DNA from: Aldrovandia affinis
Lineage: Eukaryota > Chordata > Actinopteri > Notacanthiformes > Halosauridae
Assembly (NCBI GenBank): GCA_029706075.1
Contig: JAINUG010000137.1
Span: forward strand, 1,677,501 to 1,741,500
Direction: 5' to 3'
Length of the DNA: 64,000 nt
Below the pieces are notes generated by a model, which did not search any database, was not told the DNA's origin, and worked only from the letters and a program-made list of their open reading frames with translations. Numbering within the stretch: position 1 is the stretch's first letter; every line of letters starts with the position of its first letter. Both the position numbers and the translations under genes were made by a program. Shown piece after piece: positions 47,727 through 58,779 of the stretch.

Positions 47727-47818
47727 GATGAGATTGGTGAACATGAGATTAGTGAACATGAGATTGGTGAACATGAGATTAGTGAACATGAGATTAGTGA
47801 ACATGAGATTAGTGAACA
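47727..47818 (+). repeat. 15-bp tandem repeat, six units
   Basis: The unit GAGATT(A/G)GTGAACAT is repeated six times; the G variant is found in units 1 and 3. Confidence 0.9.
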
Positions 47819-49212
47819 CACTTTCATGAATCTTTCAAGATCCTTCAGAGATCTTTGGTGATTTTTAACCTCTCAGATTTTCTGAAGCATCGGTCAGCTT
47901 CGTGGCAAATGGTGGCAGAGGAGGGATCCACTGGCCGATGCTTCAGAAAACCAAAATAGCAATATCACCAATGCCCAAAAATATATAAAAACTAAAATGT
48001 ATTTCTTCCAGCAAGCTAAACACACAAACAACTTAGACAAACACTTTCATCAGATTACAACGGGTATCAAACTGCTTAGCATAATAATTCAACACAGGTA
48101 ACCGCTTTCCAACCCTGTTTCTACATAAACTGTTACTCAAAGAAAAATGCCTCTTCTTTATCAGCACACCTGGGTATTAAATAGGCCCACAATTATTAGT
48201 GATTCCTATCAATCATTTCGATGCCTGCCATGTATAGCATTCTCATGAAGCTGGCAACAATCGATTTATAAACTATTGCCGAATACAATTTTATACCAGT
48301 CGTTTTTGGCGTCCTAAACATTCAGATGTACCGGTACGATTGGGAAGCACGTGTGCAAGGTCCAACCCACGCAGCAGTTAAGGCGACTCCTTCCCAGTAA
48401 GGTCGTGTAGAGAGGGCCATGAGGCCGTCTGAGTCACTCCTCCTCACCTGCGCTCCTGCCACAGGATTGTCCCGAAGCAGGAGTACGTGAATAGAAGGCT
48501 CAGAGCAAAAACAAAGTGTGGTGTGAGGGATCACAAATAAGCCAGCTCTGTTGCAACACCACAAACTTCCCGTAATCTGCTTTCGAACCTCACTTAATAC
48601 TAAATCGATTCTAAAGAAAGTGTGGGAACTCGCTGCGAGCGGAAAGCCAGCTACAAGTTGCACCACAAACAAACAATGGGAGCCTAAGCACACTGCTCTC
48701 TCGTGGATTACGGTACGTTCTCAAGGTTTCCAACCCATCTTTCCTTTCAGTTGCCTTGTCAGACAACACAACAGATATAGATTGTAAGGGGGGGGGTTGG
48801 GGGCTTTCATTTACTGATGTTTCTTTTTTCCCGAATTCACTATAATGGCTGACCTAGTTTTTTGTGCCGCTGGATATTTCGTGGGTCTCTGTGGTCGGTG
48901 TCCTTGGGTCTAACGCTGCTGTGGCCTCACATAATCAAACAACAAGGTATTTGAGGAATGTGGAGCCTGGTAGGGAAGTGATCTTTTCTGGTAGGGAAGT
49001 TTGCTTAGTACACCGGAAGCTTTTTTTAAAACAAAATTTTTTTTTAAACTCATCATATTGGACAACACCACTGAACACTGTTCCTGGAGCACGTTTCTGC
49101 CCACGAGGCAACGGTCCCATTACACACACATGCCGTCAGGATTAAACGTGCACGTTTTCACTTAAACTGCACTTGTTTCCATTAAGCTTGTTGCATCAGG
49201 TTTTTTGCATTT
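47819..49212. other. Intergenic, no gene recognised
   Basis: An inverted pair (TTTTCTGAAGCATCGGTCAG at about 47878 and CTGGCCGATGCTTCAGAAAA at about 47931) forms a 70-bp foldback. The rest is unique-looking. Confidence 0.5.
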
Positions 49213-49260
49213 GGTACCGGGCCGCACAGAAATTAAAAACGTTTTAATTTTATTTCCATT
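49213..49260 (+). repeat. Dispersed transposon-end fragment
   Basis: TGGTACCGGGCCGCACAGAA then ATTAAAAACGTTTTAATTTT almost repeats the segment at about 1255-1305. Probably the end of the same dispersed element family. Confidence 0.55.
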
Positions 49261-52200
49261 TTTTGTATTTTTTAAGCACTGACTCTGAAAAAGATTGTTA
49301 GGGCACCCTGAATGGAAGCAGGGCCACAGACTTGAGTGAACAAACCTAGCATGCCACCCCAGTTAGCAGAGTGCAGTGTTAGTATAGAGCATAAAGACCC
49401 GCTGGCGTGCTGTCCTTCAGTGTGGCTGTGGTATAGTTTTGTTGCCCTGATAGAGAACAACAGCACTGAGGAGAGGCAGCAGTGCCTGCTTTAATGAGCC
49501 TGGCGATATGCAGCACAGTGATTCCTGATAGGCTGTGAAGGCTGAGGACACAACCTTATGAAGGGCAGTTTCATTCTTCCTCTCAGGTCAAATGTCACCG
49601 CACCTCAAAGGCAGGGTTAGGTGTGGGTGGGGGCATTTGGGGGGGCAGGGCAGGGATGTGTGGTCAGGGCAGGCAAGACTTCTGTGTCACCCATCTCAGT
49701 GCGCAGAAGATATGAGCGCATGCGTACAGGCAGAAGTGATCCTGATGGAAAAGCTGATGGAGAGACACAGAGCTGGTCTTCCTTTAGGGGCGTGTCTCAC
49801 ACAGGGCCTTCCACACTGCCTGCCTCACTGCACGCTACTGCTGTTTATGTGAGCAAAACATGTTCACGTTATACAGAAAATGGTTGTGAAAATACATCTT
49901 AATAAATGGTAACATAATTTATTATATATTTTTGCTGGAAAGGGGTGCGTACTGTGCCTACTCTAGCTTGCACGTCCCCGGGGCAGGGGAAGTGTGACAT
50001 AACTTTCACAGAGGATGATTGGGGCATGATTTATAAAGACAGGGTTAAGTTGGGACCAGGCCCTCTGCTTGGCAGTCGCCAGGAAGTTGATTTGTAGTGG
50101 GGCGGGGGCGAGGGGGGGTGTCACTGTGGCAGGATGAAGTGGATTAGCTGTCACCGCTTTGCACCGACAGGAAGAGACGTGGGTCGCCCCCCCAAAAGGG
50201 GGTGCAGCTCGGTTGAGTTTGACCTTGGGGACAGGAGGGAAGCTGCGTGTCAGGTGGTGGTGGGTGGTTGATGGGACAGGGGCACAAGGTCGATGGGCAT
50301 TCTCCACATGCCCAGCTGACGCCCCCAAACCCCCGCGGCCTTTGACCTCTACGACCACGGGAAGTTCAAGTTTGGGGAAGCGGTCGGAAACCTGTGGGAA
50401 AGCCAGGGATTCCGGGAACTGCTGTGGCCCTGACAGCATGCCATAGTTAAGGAATGGAGGGAGAGAGAGAGAGGGAGGGAGAGAGAGAGAGAGAGAGAGA
50501 GAGACTGAACTGTGCACAACAATGATGTCAGGAGTCGTGGGCTAGAGCCAAAGGGAATGAGAATGTCCTCTGAGAATAGAAAATTATGACTTCCTAACAG
50601 GTGGGCTGGCCACTGCCTCACTGATACGGTCTGCCCTTTGACCTCTGGGTGTTTGGTTTCTGTGAACCTCCCCCCTCCCCTCCCACGGAAAAGGGAAGTG
50701 GCTTCGTTTTCCCCACATTTTTCGTGTAATCCACACCCCTAACCCTGATTTAATGGACTTAACTGAACTTAAAGTGGCTTTTAAGATTTCACCATTCCAC
50801 TTCCTGTTTGGTGAAAATATGGATTTACTGTTTTAATAATCACAGATAGGGCAGCGAGCAGTTAGATAAAGACCCAAGATAGATCATCTCTCAACCCTTT
50901 CTAATATTCAACTTTATGTTCACTAACTCAAAACACACTCCATTGCCTGTGGAAAAGTAATTTTGTTTTTTTTTTGCCCTTGCTCCTGAAAGTGCACTCT
51001 GACTCTGCCATGTATTCACCGCTCAAAATTACAATCCACGCAATTGACATTAAAAAGCACTGCACTGAACTAAATGCTGTGCAATCCTTGGAAGCTGGAT
51101 GAATGTTTCTCAGGTACAAAATGTTACATGTACAACATGAAAAAAGATCAGCACAACAGAAGTGTGTGACAGAAATATCCTGTTCATGAAATATCCCTTC
51201 ATGGAGTGCTTGAGGAATCTGTAGGCCTAAATAATATGTGCCTGTGTCATTCTTTTTTTTTTTAAGCATGCTTTTTTTTTAAGCCAATTCATAGATTTTT
51301 TTTTAAATTTATATTTTTTTTTTACAACTTATTTGTCTAAAAAGAAGCACAAGCCTTCATCTGAACTTTATTTAGTAGCTGCCTTCCAGTTAATTTCACT
51401 CTGCCTGTGTACTGTAGCAATCTGAAGGAAACCGTTAAGTATCACTTGTGGTGAAGTCCATAATTATAAGGTGTCTAACACTTTCACACCAGCCCTGGAC
51501 CACCTCCCGTCAGATCTTCTGTTACGGTGCCTGTTGAACCGACTTTAAATTATGGTTCTCGTTATAACCTTGGTCAAGTGATTGGCTGATTAACTGATTG
51601 GCCTCATTTTTCAGTATGAAGCGAGATTCCGTAGATTTAGTCTCCAGAAATAGTGTGACGAACACCCTGAGGTCTGGTCCAAGGTGGGATGGGTCTCTAG
51701 AAAGGCAGTGAGACAGGAGGTGTGGATATCAGATGCTGAGGTATACACTGGTGGCCACAGAGGAGCCTTTGTGTCCATAACCTTCATCCTGTCATTGATA
51801 AACAGCTGCACAGTTTGTTATGGAGGGTAACGCAGAGTAACTACAAACCCTACAAAGGCCTCAGAACATACTATTACAGGTTGACTGTTGGTGTCCGTCT
51901 TCCTCTTGAATCCAAAATTGCGAATGTCCTTCAGAACGTGTGTCTAGTCTGCTGTGCATCCTAAATCATGTTGTAAAGCTCCGAGCTGGCTGGCCTGCAG
52001 AGACTTCTCATCAGAGCTGTTGTAAACAGCCTTTCCTCTCAATCAGCTCCTCTCCGAACCCTACGTCAAGGTTTGTTCTATCGTTACGTTTCCGTGCAAC
52101 ACACGTCTGATGGGCCGGGGATTCCCGCCTGACTCCCATCTATCACTGGTAATGGACTCATTCGCCAGGCTTCTGGGTCACTTGGCGAATCACAGCAGTT

Positions 52201-52499
52201 TTAGTAGCTGACTCTCATGAACCTGCTGTATCTCCCCGATGCCTTATTCTGCCTCTGGCTGGGATGCAGAGAGATAGAGAGTGAACAAGAGCGCATCTTT
52301 GCCTTTGAAGTGTCCCCGATACCTGTAATAGAGCGTTCGGCTATTTTTAGGACTGTGTCAACTGACTGTCAGCGTATTTTTGGACTGTGCCGAAAGCCAC
52401 TGTATTGTGCCCTTGAAAAAGATCAAATAAGAGGAAGGGAGTATTGTGGACGTTGCCTGAGTGTGTTGGCTTATAGTAAATACAGTACAGTCATGGGAG
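49261..52499. other. Intergenic, no gene recognised
   Basis: A (GA)n tract is at 50458-50505, and poly-T patches at 51250-51330. No supported exons. Confidence 0.45.
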
Positions 52500-52623
52500 C
52501 GATAAGGGCTTATTTATAACGTCTTATCTGCATGACACCACTCTTATCTGGAAGGCAGGAAATGATTGTCCGGTACAGCATGTGTCAAAGGGATTCTCTG
52601 ATAACGAAGCGGCCGCATTATCA
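52500..52623. promoter_or_regulatory. Cluster of GATA motifs, possible enhancer
   Basis: Five GATAA/TTATC motifs occur within about 125 bp (about 52501, 52524, 52544, 52600 and 52618), in both orientations, in repeat-free sequence. Clusters of this kind are common in blood, gut or heart enhancers. Function is inference only. Confidence 0.3.
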
Positions 52624-53942
52624 AATAATCCTTCATGCCTGTGAATTGTCTCCATGAATCCAAGCTGCAGTCCGGCCAGAAGTGCTGGGGGGGGCTGGGG
52701 GGGGGGGGGGGTGGTGAGAAACGACTGCTGGGCAAACTAAGGGTGTAATAATCATTGTCCCTTTCAATAGGGGACAGTTTACTTTAGTTTACTCTCCATG
52801 GGCGTTGTGTACAAAAATAAATAATACATTTATATTTAACATTGAAATTAATTTGCTTAACATGACACCCTTATCCAGAGCGACTTACACGGATCGCAAA
52901 AACAATAAAACACAAATAAGCGCATCAATAAAAAAGAACCTTCCGCTACACTGCGCCGAGTGAGGGATGACCCCCCCCCGGCGTCCTGCTGTAACTGATT
53001 GAGATCATGTTTGCCACCATCCCTGTTTGTTCCGGCCTTCCGAGACACTGTCACGAGAACGGCGAGATGGCCATATCGAATGACAACACAGGGAGTACAG
53101 GAGCACACATGTCCTTATGCAATGCCTCTGCCTCCTCTCCCACGTCCTCACGCAACGCGTGAGCCAGCCGCCGCACTGGGGGCCTGCGCTGAACCGGCGG
53201 GAAATCAGAAGCCGCTCCGCCGCTCCTAATGCTGCTATTACACTAATGCCCCCAATATGCGCTGCGCGCAGAGCGCCCTCCAGCCATCGATTGTGCCCCG
53301 CGCGTCTGTGACCCCGCGCCTCCATGTAAGGAAATCTCACACGCAGAGATTTCCTGTGAAAGCAAACCACCCCGGGCCGTCTATCTTTAGACTTTTCCAT
53401 CAGAACCTGTCACTCGAACCCGCCGCAGTACTTAAACCCGGTATCCACACCTCGAGGCCATTCAATACCCTGTAGTGTACTCCTGCAGGAAGGGATCCCA
53501 TGCATTTCCTGTGGGTCCCCTCTTGGATGAATGCCAGACGTTTTCTAGGCCAGACGTGGGGGGGGGGGGGGGGGGTGAGGGGGGGGGTGGACCGCGTGCG
53601 AGCGGCGGCCACTTCCGCTACGGTGGCGCTGGGCTCGGGGGCAGTGGCAGGGGTGGCTGTAAATTAGTGCCACTGTGTGAGGCGTGAGGAAACACGAGGC
53701 CTTCCGCAATTAGAGGGGGCACACCGAGGGAGCGTGCGGGTTTTAATGCTGAAGCTGTGGGAAACATCGATAAGACACAGTTCATATTTACCTGTTATCA
53801 GTTTGGTACGTGACAAACCTGACTCGGAAAACCTCTGTGGTTTTTACGCTCGTGGGTTGGGACTGAGGGACGGCCAGGTTCGTTGTAGAATAAACAAACC
53901 TAAGGGGAGAACTCAGGCTGACATATTTAATATAATATAGTA
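52624..53942. other. Intergenic; poly-G runs and a short LINE tail
   Basis: Poly-G runs lie at 52687-52712 and 53557-53590. The complement of the retroposon hairpin half (CCTTATCCAGAGCGACTTAC) is at about 52869-52888. A CpG-rich patch at 53140-53320 has no gene start that I can support. Confidence 0.45.
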
Positions 53943-54090
53943 ATAATAATATATGCCGTTTAGCAGACGCTTTTATCCAAAGCCACTTACAGTAGTGAAT
54001 GCATACATACATGTGGTCCCAGTGGGAATTGAACCCACAACCTAAGCGTTGCCAATGCCGCGCTCTACCTACTGAGCCACACAGAACCAT
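53943..54090 (-). mobile_element. Family-2 SINE, minus strand
   Basis: (TAA)n tail, GCAGACGCTTTTATCCAAAG hairpin complement, then GGGAATTGAACCCACAACCT and CTACCTACTGAGCCACACAG. Confidence 0.88.
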
Positions 54091-54162
54091 ATTTACATTT
54101 CCCAGTCATTTCAGCTAAGGCCTTCTGCATGCGCACGCTTAGTGCACCCACTCAAACTCTTT

Positions 54163-54286
54163 CATTTTACATTTTACATTTTAAGCATTTAGCAGACGCT
54201 CTTATCCAGAGCGACTTACAAGATGTGCATTAATACATGGTAAGAACAATCATAGTTAGCGCAAGAGATCAGCGCAGTAATATAGC
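54163..54286 (-). mobile_element. UnaL2-like LINE 3' end, minus strand
   Basis: ATTTTACATTTTACATTTTA tail, the complement of the CTCTGGATAAGAG hairpin, and the GATGTGCATTAATACATGGT block, ending at about 54286. Confidence 0.78.
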
Positions 54287-55224
54287 AATCCCTTTCCCTT
54301 TGTTTCTCGTTTCATACTTATTTGATTTTGTCCAGGGGACATTAATAGTAACATTTAATTTTAACATCCAGACAGATATATGAGTGCAAAACAGGACTAG
54401 AAGGTTGGCCCTACTGTTAATTTATTTCAGAAAAATATCAGATATTCCTTAACCTGTGTGAGCTAAATGTAGCGTGTGAAATGAGCTGAGCCAGGAGAGT
54501 GAGGACTGGATCAATACACAACCCCGATACACATTAGGCATTAGACAGCTGCATCTGACCAGAAACGGAACTTTTCCTCTCAACTGCCACTAGAAACTTA
54601 GAATGCATGGCATATGGTTTCAGTCACAGTGAGGGCTCACTTGACTCTATTTCAGTTGATATAGATTCTAGTAAATCCCACTCGACTGTATTCCATTCAT
54701 AATGAATACTACGACTGCTGCGTATAGCACGGTGACAACAGTACGCAACTAGAAATCTCAGACGTGCAGATTGAATGCCACAGTATATTCGGTCATACTG
54801 TTGGCATCTGCTCTGTAGTTGCTTTATATTCTCCTTGAAAATCCTAGGTGTAATATGGCATTGCAAATCATCATATACATTCAGACAGGTAGTAATAAGA
54901 AACTAGCGTGAGTGCGTACATGAGTGCACACACTCCATGTCCGGTCTGAGCGCTGTGCAATCTCCCCGAATGGAGAGCGGTCACACACTGCGTCACAATC
55001 CCCCACAATGCACCGCTGCCCAGCAACCCAGAGAGAGAGAGAAGCCCTGGGAGTGCCACAGTGAGTGGGAGACAGCGTGGAAAGGACCCTTCAAGGCCAG
55101 TCCACCCACTTCCCCACCAACACATGCACGCACGCAGTGTTTTAGGAGAGGAAGCGCTGCCTACAGGCACTTGGGCGTGCAGTCCGGATGTCTCAGGGCC
55201 TGCTCCTGTGAAGAGCAGTGGCAG
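54287..55224. other. Intergenic, no gene recognised
   Basis: Unique-looking sequence leading into the minisatellite. Confidence 0.45.
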
Positions 55225-55953
55225 GCCAGAGCTGTCGCTACATCCGTCCTGTGCCCAGACCACCTCACACGATCACCGAGGCCAGAGCTGTGACTACATC
55301 CACCCCATGCCCAGACCACCTCACACGATCACCGAGGCCAGAGCTGTGACTACATCCGTCCTGTGCCCAGACCACCTCACACGATCGCTGAGGCCAGAGC
55401 TGTGACTACATCCGCCCTGTGCCCAGACCACCTCACACGATCGCTGAGGCCAGAGCTGTCACTACATCCGCCCTGTGCCCAGACCACCTCACACGATCAC
55501 TGAGGCCAGAGCTGTCACTACATCCGCCCTGTGCCCAGACCACCTCACACGATCACCGAGGCCAGAGCTGTGACTACATCCGCCCTGTGCCCAGACCACC
55601 TCACACGATCACCGAGGCCAGAGCTGTGACTACATCCGCCCTGTGCCCAGACCACCTCACACGATCGCCGAGGCCAGAGCTGTGACTACATCCGCCCTGT
55701 GCCCAGACCACCTCACACGATCACCGAGGCCAGAGCTGTCGCTACATCCGCCCTGTGCCCAGACCACCTCACACGATCACCGAGGCCAGAGCTGTGACTA
55801 CATCCGCCCTGTGCCCAGACCACCTCACACGATCGCCGAGGCCAGAAGCTGTCGCTACATCCGCCCTGTGCCCAGACCACCTCACACGATCACCGAGGCC
55901 AGAGCTGTCGCTACATCCGCCCTGTGCCCAGACCACCTCACACGATCACCGAG
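55225..55953 (+). repeat. 56-bp minisatellite, 13 units
   Basis: The unit starts GCCAGAGCTG(TGA/TCG/TCA)CTACATCC and ends CACCTCACACGATC(A/G)C(C/T)GAG. Starts are at 55225, 55281, 55337 and so on to 55898, with one single-base insertion in unit 12. Units 1-3 carry private changes (CGTCCT, CACCCC) while units 4-13 are nearly uniform. A broken unit follows at 55954. Since 56 is not a multiple of three, a reading frame passes through all three phases in successive units, so the long open frames here are a by-product and not a gene. Confidence 0.95.
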
Positions 55954-57019
55954 GCCAGAAGCAGGCTCCTTCCACGGGGGAAGTCAGCTTGTCGAGGAGT
56001 GTCTATTAATAGGCAATGCCCTCGTCTCGATATGAAGTCACTAATGCATGTACACATGTGCCTGACTCCCTGCTCTGCTGTGGGGCATCAGGCCGCAACG
56101 CACGCTCCAGCAGCCTCTCAGCTGGAAATGTAGCCAAGAGAACCGGGCACCCATGAGTGGGTGGGGGGGGACACAATTTTTTAATGTGAGCTGTGATTTG
56201 GGACAAATCGCTTCAAACGTCCTTCTGCATATATTTGTATTCAGTTGTGGCTATATTTGGGCAATGTGCTGGATTTTGAATTCATTTTTTAGCTATTTTT
56301 AGTATCAATATGCATTTTACAATTTCCAGTATGTGCACCAACCCACCATGAGTTTGACTCCGCTCTTCTCCTGTATCTAGAAATGGTCATATTTTATCTT
56401 CTGGCAGGCATTAGTCAATAAATAGGGTTCTCTGTCCCTGAGCTTTAATTCTAAAAATATATTATTTTAATGTGCAATATGGGTCATACAGTCATAATTA
56501 AAATTCCAACATCGTCCATTCACCATTAATATTGCAATACTACTATAGCACATTTAGTGGTGTTTTTGCCCCTCTCCTTAATATCCCCTTTCCTGGATGG
56601 AATATATGTGAAAGCAGCATGTTAACGAATCATGATTAACTTGAGTTTGCTTATAATGCATATTCAGTATGTATGTATGTGTCATTTTCAGATAATCAAA
56701 CTACAGCTATTAGAGGCAGTGTTTTACTGAATTGTACTGATGAAAACCAACATTCACGTAACTGAATTTTAGTAAATGCATGGAGCACATTAAAATTATA
56801 CAGAAATGTTTACTGAGCATCTCTGTGGGTTTTCCACTGAGGGCCAATCGGGCAAAACATTTAGTCCATATCGCCCTCTGGTGGACGTGATTGGTACCAT
56901 TTTATCAATGGCCAACACACTTTGTTTCATTTTCAAATCTCAAAGCCTATTTGTGTATTTAGAAATAAATATCATCCTTATTTGTCAGTGAGCTTCAAAT
57001 ATGTTTTGTGTGCACAACC
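55954..57019. other. Intergenic, AT-rich; CTCF-like site
   Basis: No gene seen. A perfect CTCF-core-like motif lies at 56872-56884 (separate entry). Confidence 0.45.
56872..56884 (-). promoter_or_regulatory. CTCF-core-like motif
   Basis: CCACCAGAGGGCG on the minus strand fits the CTCF core CCASYAGRKGGCR at every position. It lies about 2 kb upstream of the CEP41 start, in otherwise AT-rich, repeat-free sequence. A weaker partial match (CCAGATGGGGGCGC, minus strand) occurs near 58124-58137. Confidence 0.45.
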
Positions 57020-57364
57020 TTATGGTGTTTGAAATATCTTTAATAACAAAATTTCAAAGTGATGATTGGGATGAACATTTACAGGCATCAAACTGACACC
57101 ACTTTGAGATTTAACTGAAGGATTGATGCTCCACATTGACATGTAGTGACAACTAGTAGTCCATTTGAAATGTAAGGTGAGACAGGGAAATGTTTCATTG
57201 ATGCCCTGGAGAAACATTGATTGATTCTCCGTGCCTTCCAGAATCTCGCATTGCATTTCAACATGCTTTTGTCTTAATTCTCCCGTTAATCTGTTTAATT
57301 CTTGCTCCATTTCCCAGCCTTCATTGAACACTCTTGATTTGCCCTCAGAGGTGCCAGATGTCAA
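57020..57364 (-). other. Unidentified open frame, possible exon or gene relic
   Basis: About 114 codons are open on the minus strand, with no ATG at the upstream end. The first internal Met is in WEMEQELNRL, giving about 95 residues. The first half looks helical and coiled-coil-like (EQELNRLTGELRQKHVEMQ). The second half is mixed, with aromatic and hydrophobic residues (INETFPCLTLHFKWTT), and ends at TAA. The composition is more protein-like than the many chance frames nearby. I do not recognise the family. It could be the last exon of an unseen minus-strand gene, a retrocopy, or chance. A CAG sits just upstream at about 57368 as a possible acceptor, but no good partner exon was found. Confidence 0.3.
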
Positions 57365-57599
57365 GAACTGGCTCTCTACTTACGTCGTTAGCTCTAGCTG
57401 GCTATATTTTATGTTGACAAGCGATTTTGTTTCTGCAAATCCAGTTGGAAACTTTGTTCATGGGAAAATGCACTGCTTTAGTAGCTAGCAAACTGTTAGC
57501 TTGCTACCAAAATCCTCATTAGTTATTTGACGTTATCTATTTGGCCTCAGTTCACCACCAATTGTGTGGCATAGGCTAGTTGCTAATCAAGTTAAGGCA

Positions 57600-57763
57600 G
57601 GCAGTGTGGTATAATGGTTAGGGAACTGGGCTTATAAGTTAGGTTAGGTTCAAATATGGATGGGCAAGGTCAGATACCATTAATTCCAGCTGTATAAATC
57701 ATCAAAGAAAAAATAAAATTCGCCCTGGATAAGAGTGTCTGCTAAATGCCTGTAATGTAATGT
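57600..57763 (+). mobile_element. Family-1 SINE with internal deletion
   Basis: The GCAGTGTGGTATAATGGTTA head and TCCAGCTGTATAAATC body are retained, but the GTTGTACCCTTGAGC section is lost. The tail reads CCTGGATAAGAGTGTCTGCT and TGTAATGTAATG. Confidence 0.8.
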
Positions 57764-58639
57764 TAACCAGCTTACTAATTAGCTACAGTATATTAAATAC
57801 GGATAGTCAGATACCATTTAGTCAAAGTTATAATCAAAAGAAAATTAATGTAATAGTGATGAGTTGTCTAAATGTAATATAGACCAGGCTAACATCTACT
57901 AAAAAATAATTTCAGTCACTTGATTGTATACAAGTACAATGAGAAATGACATTTTGCTGTTTCTGGAGCACACTTTCTTATGTCTGTTACAGGATTGCAA
58001 CATATGGTATGATGGTTTAAACATAGGGGTTATTTTGCACATCAAGCGTGACTGCATTGCACGTTGCCGATGTTTGCTTCGTTGGTATTTATATTTGTGG
58101 TCTTGTAGTCTAGCGACGAGCAAGCGCCCCCATCTGGCGTGGAGCGTCATTAAACGCACAGACCTCAGGTCGCAGCGAGTATACTGACATTTGCTCGCGA
58201 CGCCGTATTCGACAGCAGTTCGACAGCCAGTGCGAACACGCCAGATTCGATTTCGTTTGAAGTGTAGTAACCCTAACGTCACGCGCATCTCGCATCTCGA
58301 CGCACGCGCAGATGACCGTTCCTTTGGGAGAGGGGCATCTAGCGTCGACCATTTGGAAAGTAGGCACATTTAAAAACGGTCAACTTTATTAAAAGGTCAA
58401 CACACAAATGTAAATAACCCACAACCCCAGCCATCTCCCAAAACCCACAGGCAGGAAGCTTCATTTACCATTGTATTGGGGAAAATAGCGAACACAATAA
58501 AGACATTGGGGAAACACAAAATACTTGTACTGCACTGGTAAACATCACATTTGGGAATTGAAAAATATTTATCTGACCCTCAAAGGGAACAGGGAATATA
58601 AATCACAAAGTTATGGCGAAAAATGGAATGAGGGCATAA
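57764..58639. other. Upstream flank of CEP41, CpG-richer from 58.09 kb
   Basis: A 250-bp stretch (about 58,090-58,340) has many CpG dinucleotides and may be an upstream promoter or enhancer. A minus-strand frame (57899-58369) crosses it but has no recognised domain. Confidence 0.4.
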
Positions 58640-58732
58640 TGTAAAACTGCCACACTCTTAACAAGGGTCTTTCGTTGCCCCCACGACATTGGAGACGGAC
58701 TCCAGTCTGTGCGAAAAATCCCGCTCTCGCGC

Positions 58733-58745
58733 GTTGCTAGGCACT
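58733..58745 (+). promoter_or_regulatory. X-box-like RFX site 1
   Basis: GTTGCTAGGCACT matches 11 of 13 positions of the palindromic RFX consensus GTTGCYNRGCAAC. It lies 160 bp upstream of the CEP41 ATG, in the range usual for ciliary gene X-boxes. Confidence 0.55.
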
Positions 58746-58766
58746 TGTTAACAATCCCCGGTGTTG

Positions 58767-58779
58767 GTTGCCAGGCTCG
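58767..58779 (+). promoter_or_regulatory. X-box-like RFX site 2 (weaker)
   Basis: GTTGCCAGGCTCG has a perfect left half-site (GTTGCC) and a degenerate right half. It lies 126 bp upstream of the ATG and 22 bp after the first site. Confidence 0.4.

Noticed and set aside
49963-50517. 184-codon minus-strand frame
   Set aside because: Its start is a Ser/Leu repeat from a GA microsatellite, and the remainder has no recognised domain.
55225-55953. CRISPR-like array
   Set aside because: The units are directly adjacent with no unique spacers, and the DNA is a vertebrate nuclear sequence.
55061-56035. Long overlapping reading frames with Arg/Pro/Thr/His repeats
   Set aside because: They are produced by the 56-bp minisatellite, whose length makes the frame rotate; no start context, splice sites or homology.
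57899-58369. 156-codon minus-strand frame upstream of CEP41
   Set aside because: Arg/Cys-rich, crosses a CpG-rich promoter-like region, no homology recognised.
1-58600. Exons of MEST or precursors of the miR-29 or miR-183 clusters, which lie in the same chromosome arm region in mammals
   Set aside because: Reading by eye on both strands showed no matching mature microRNA sequence and no MEST-like hydrolase motif.
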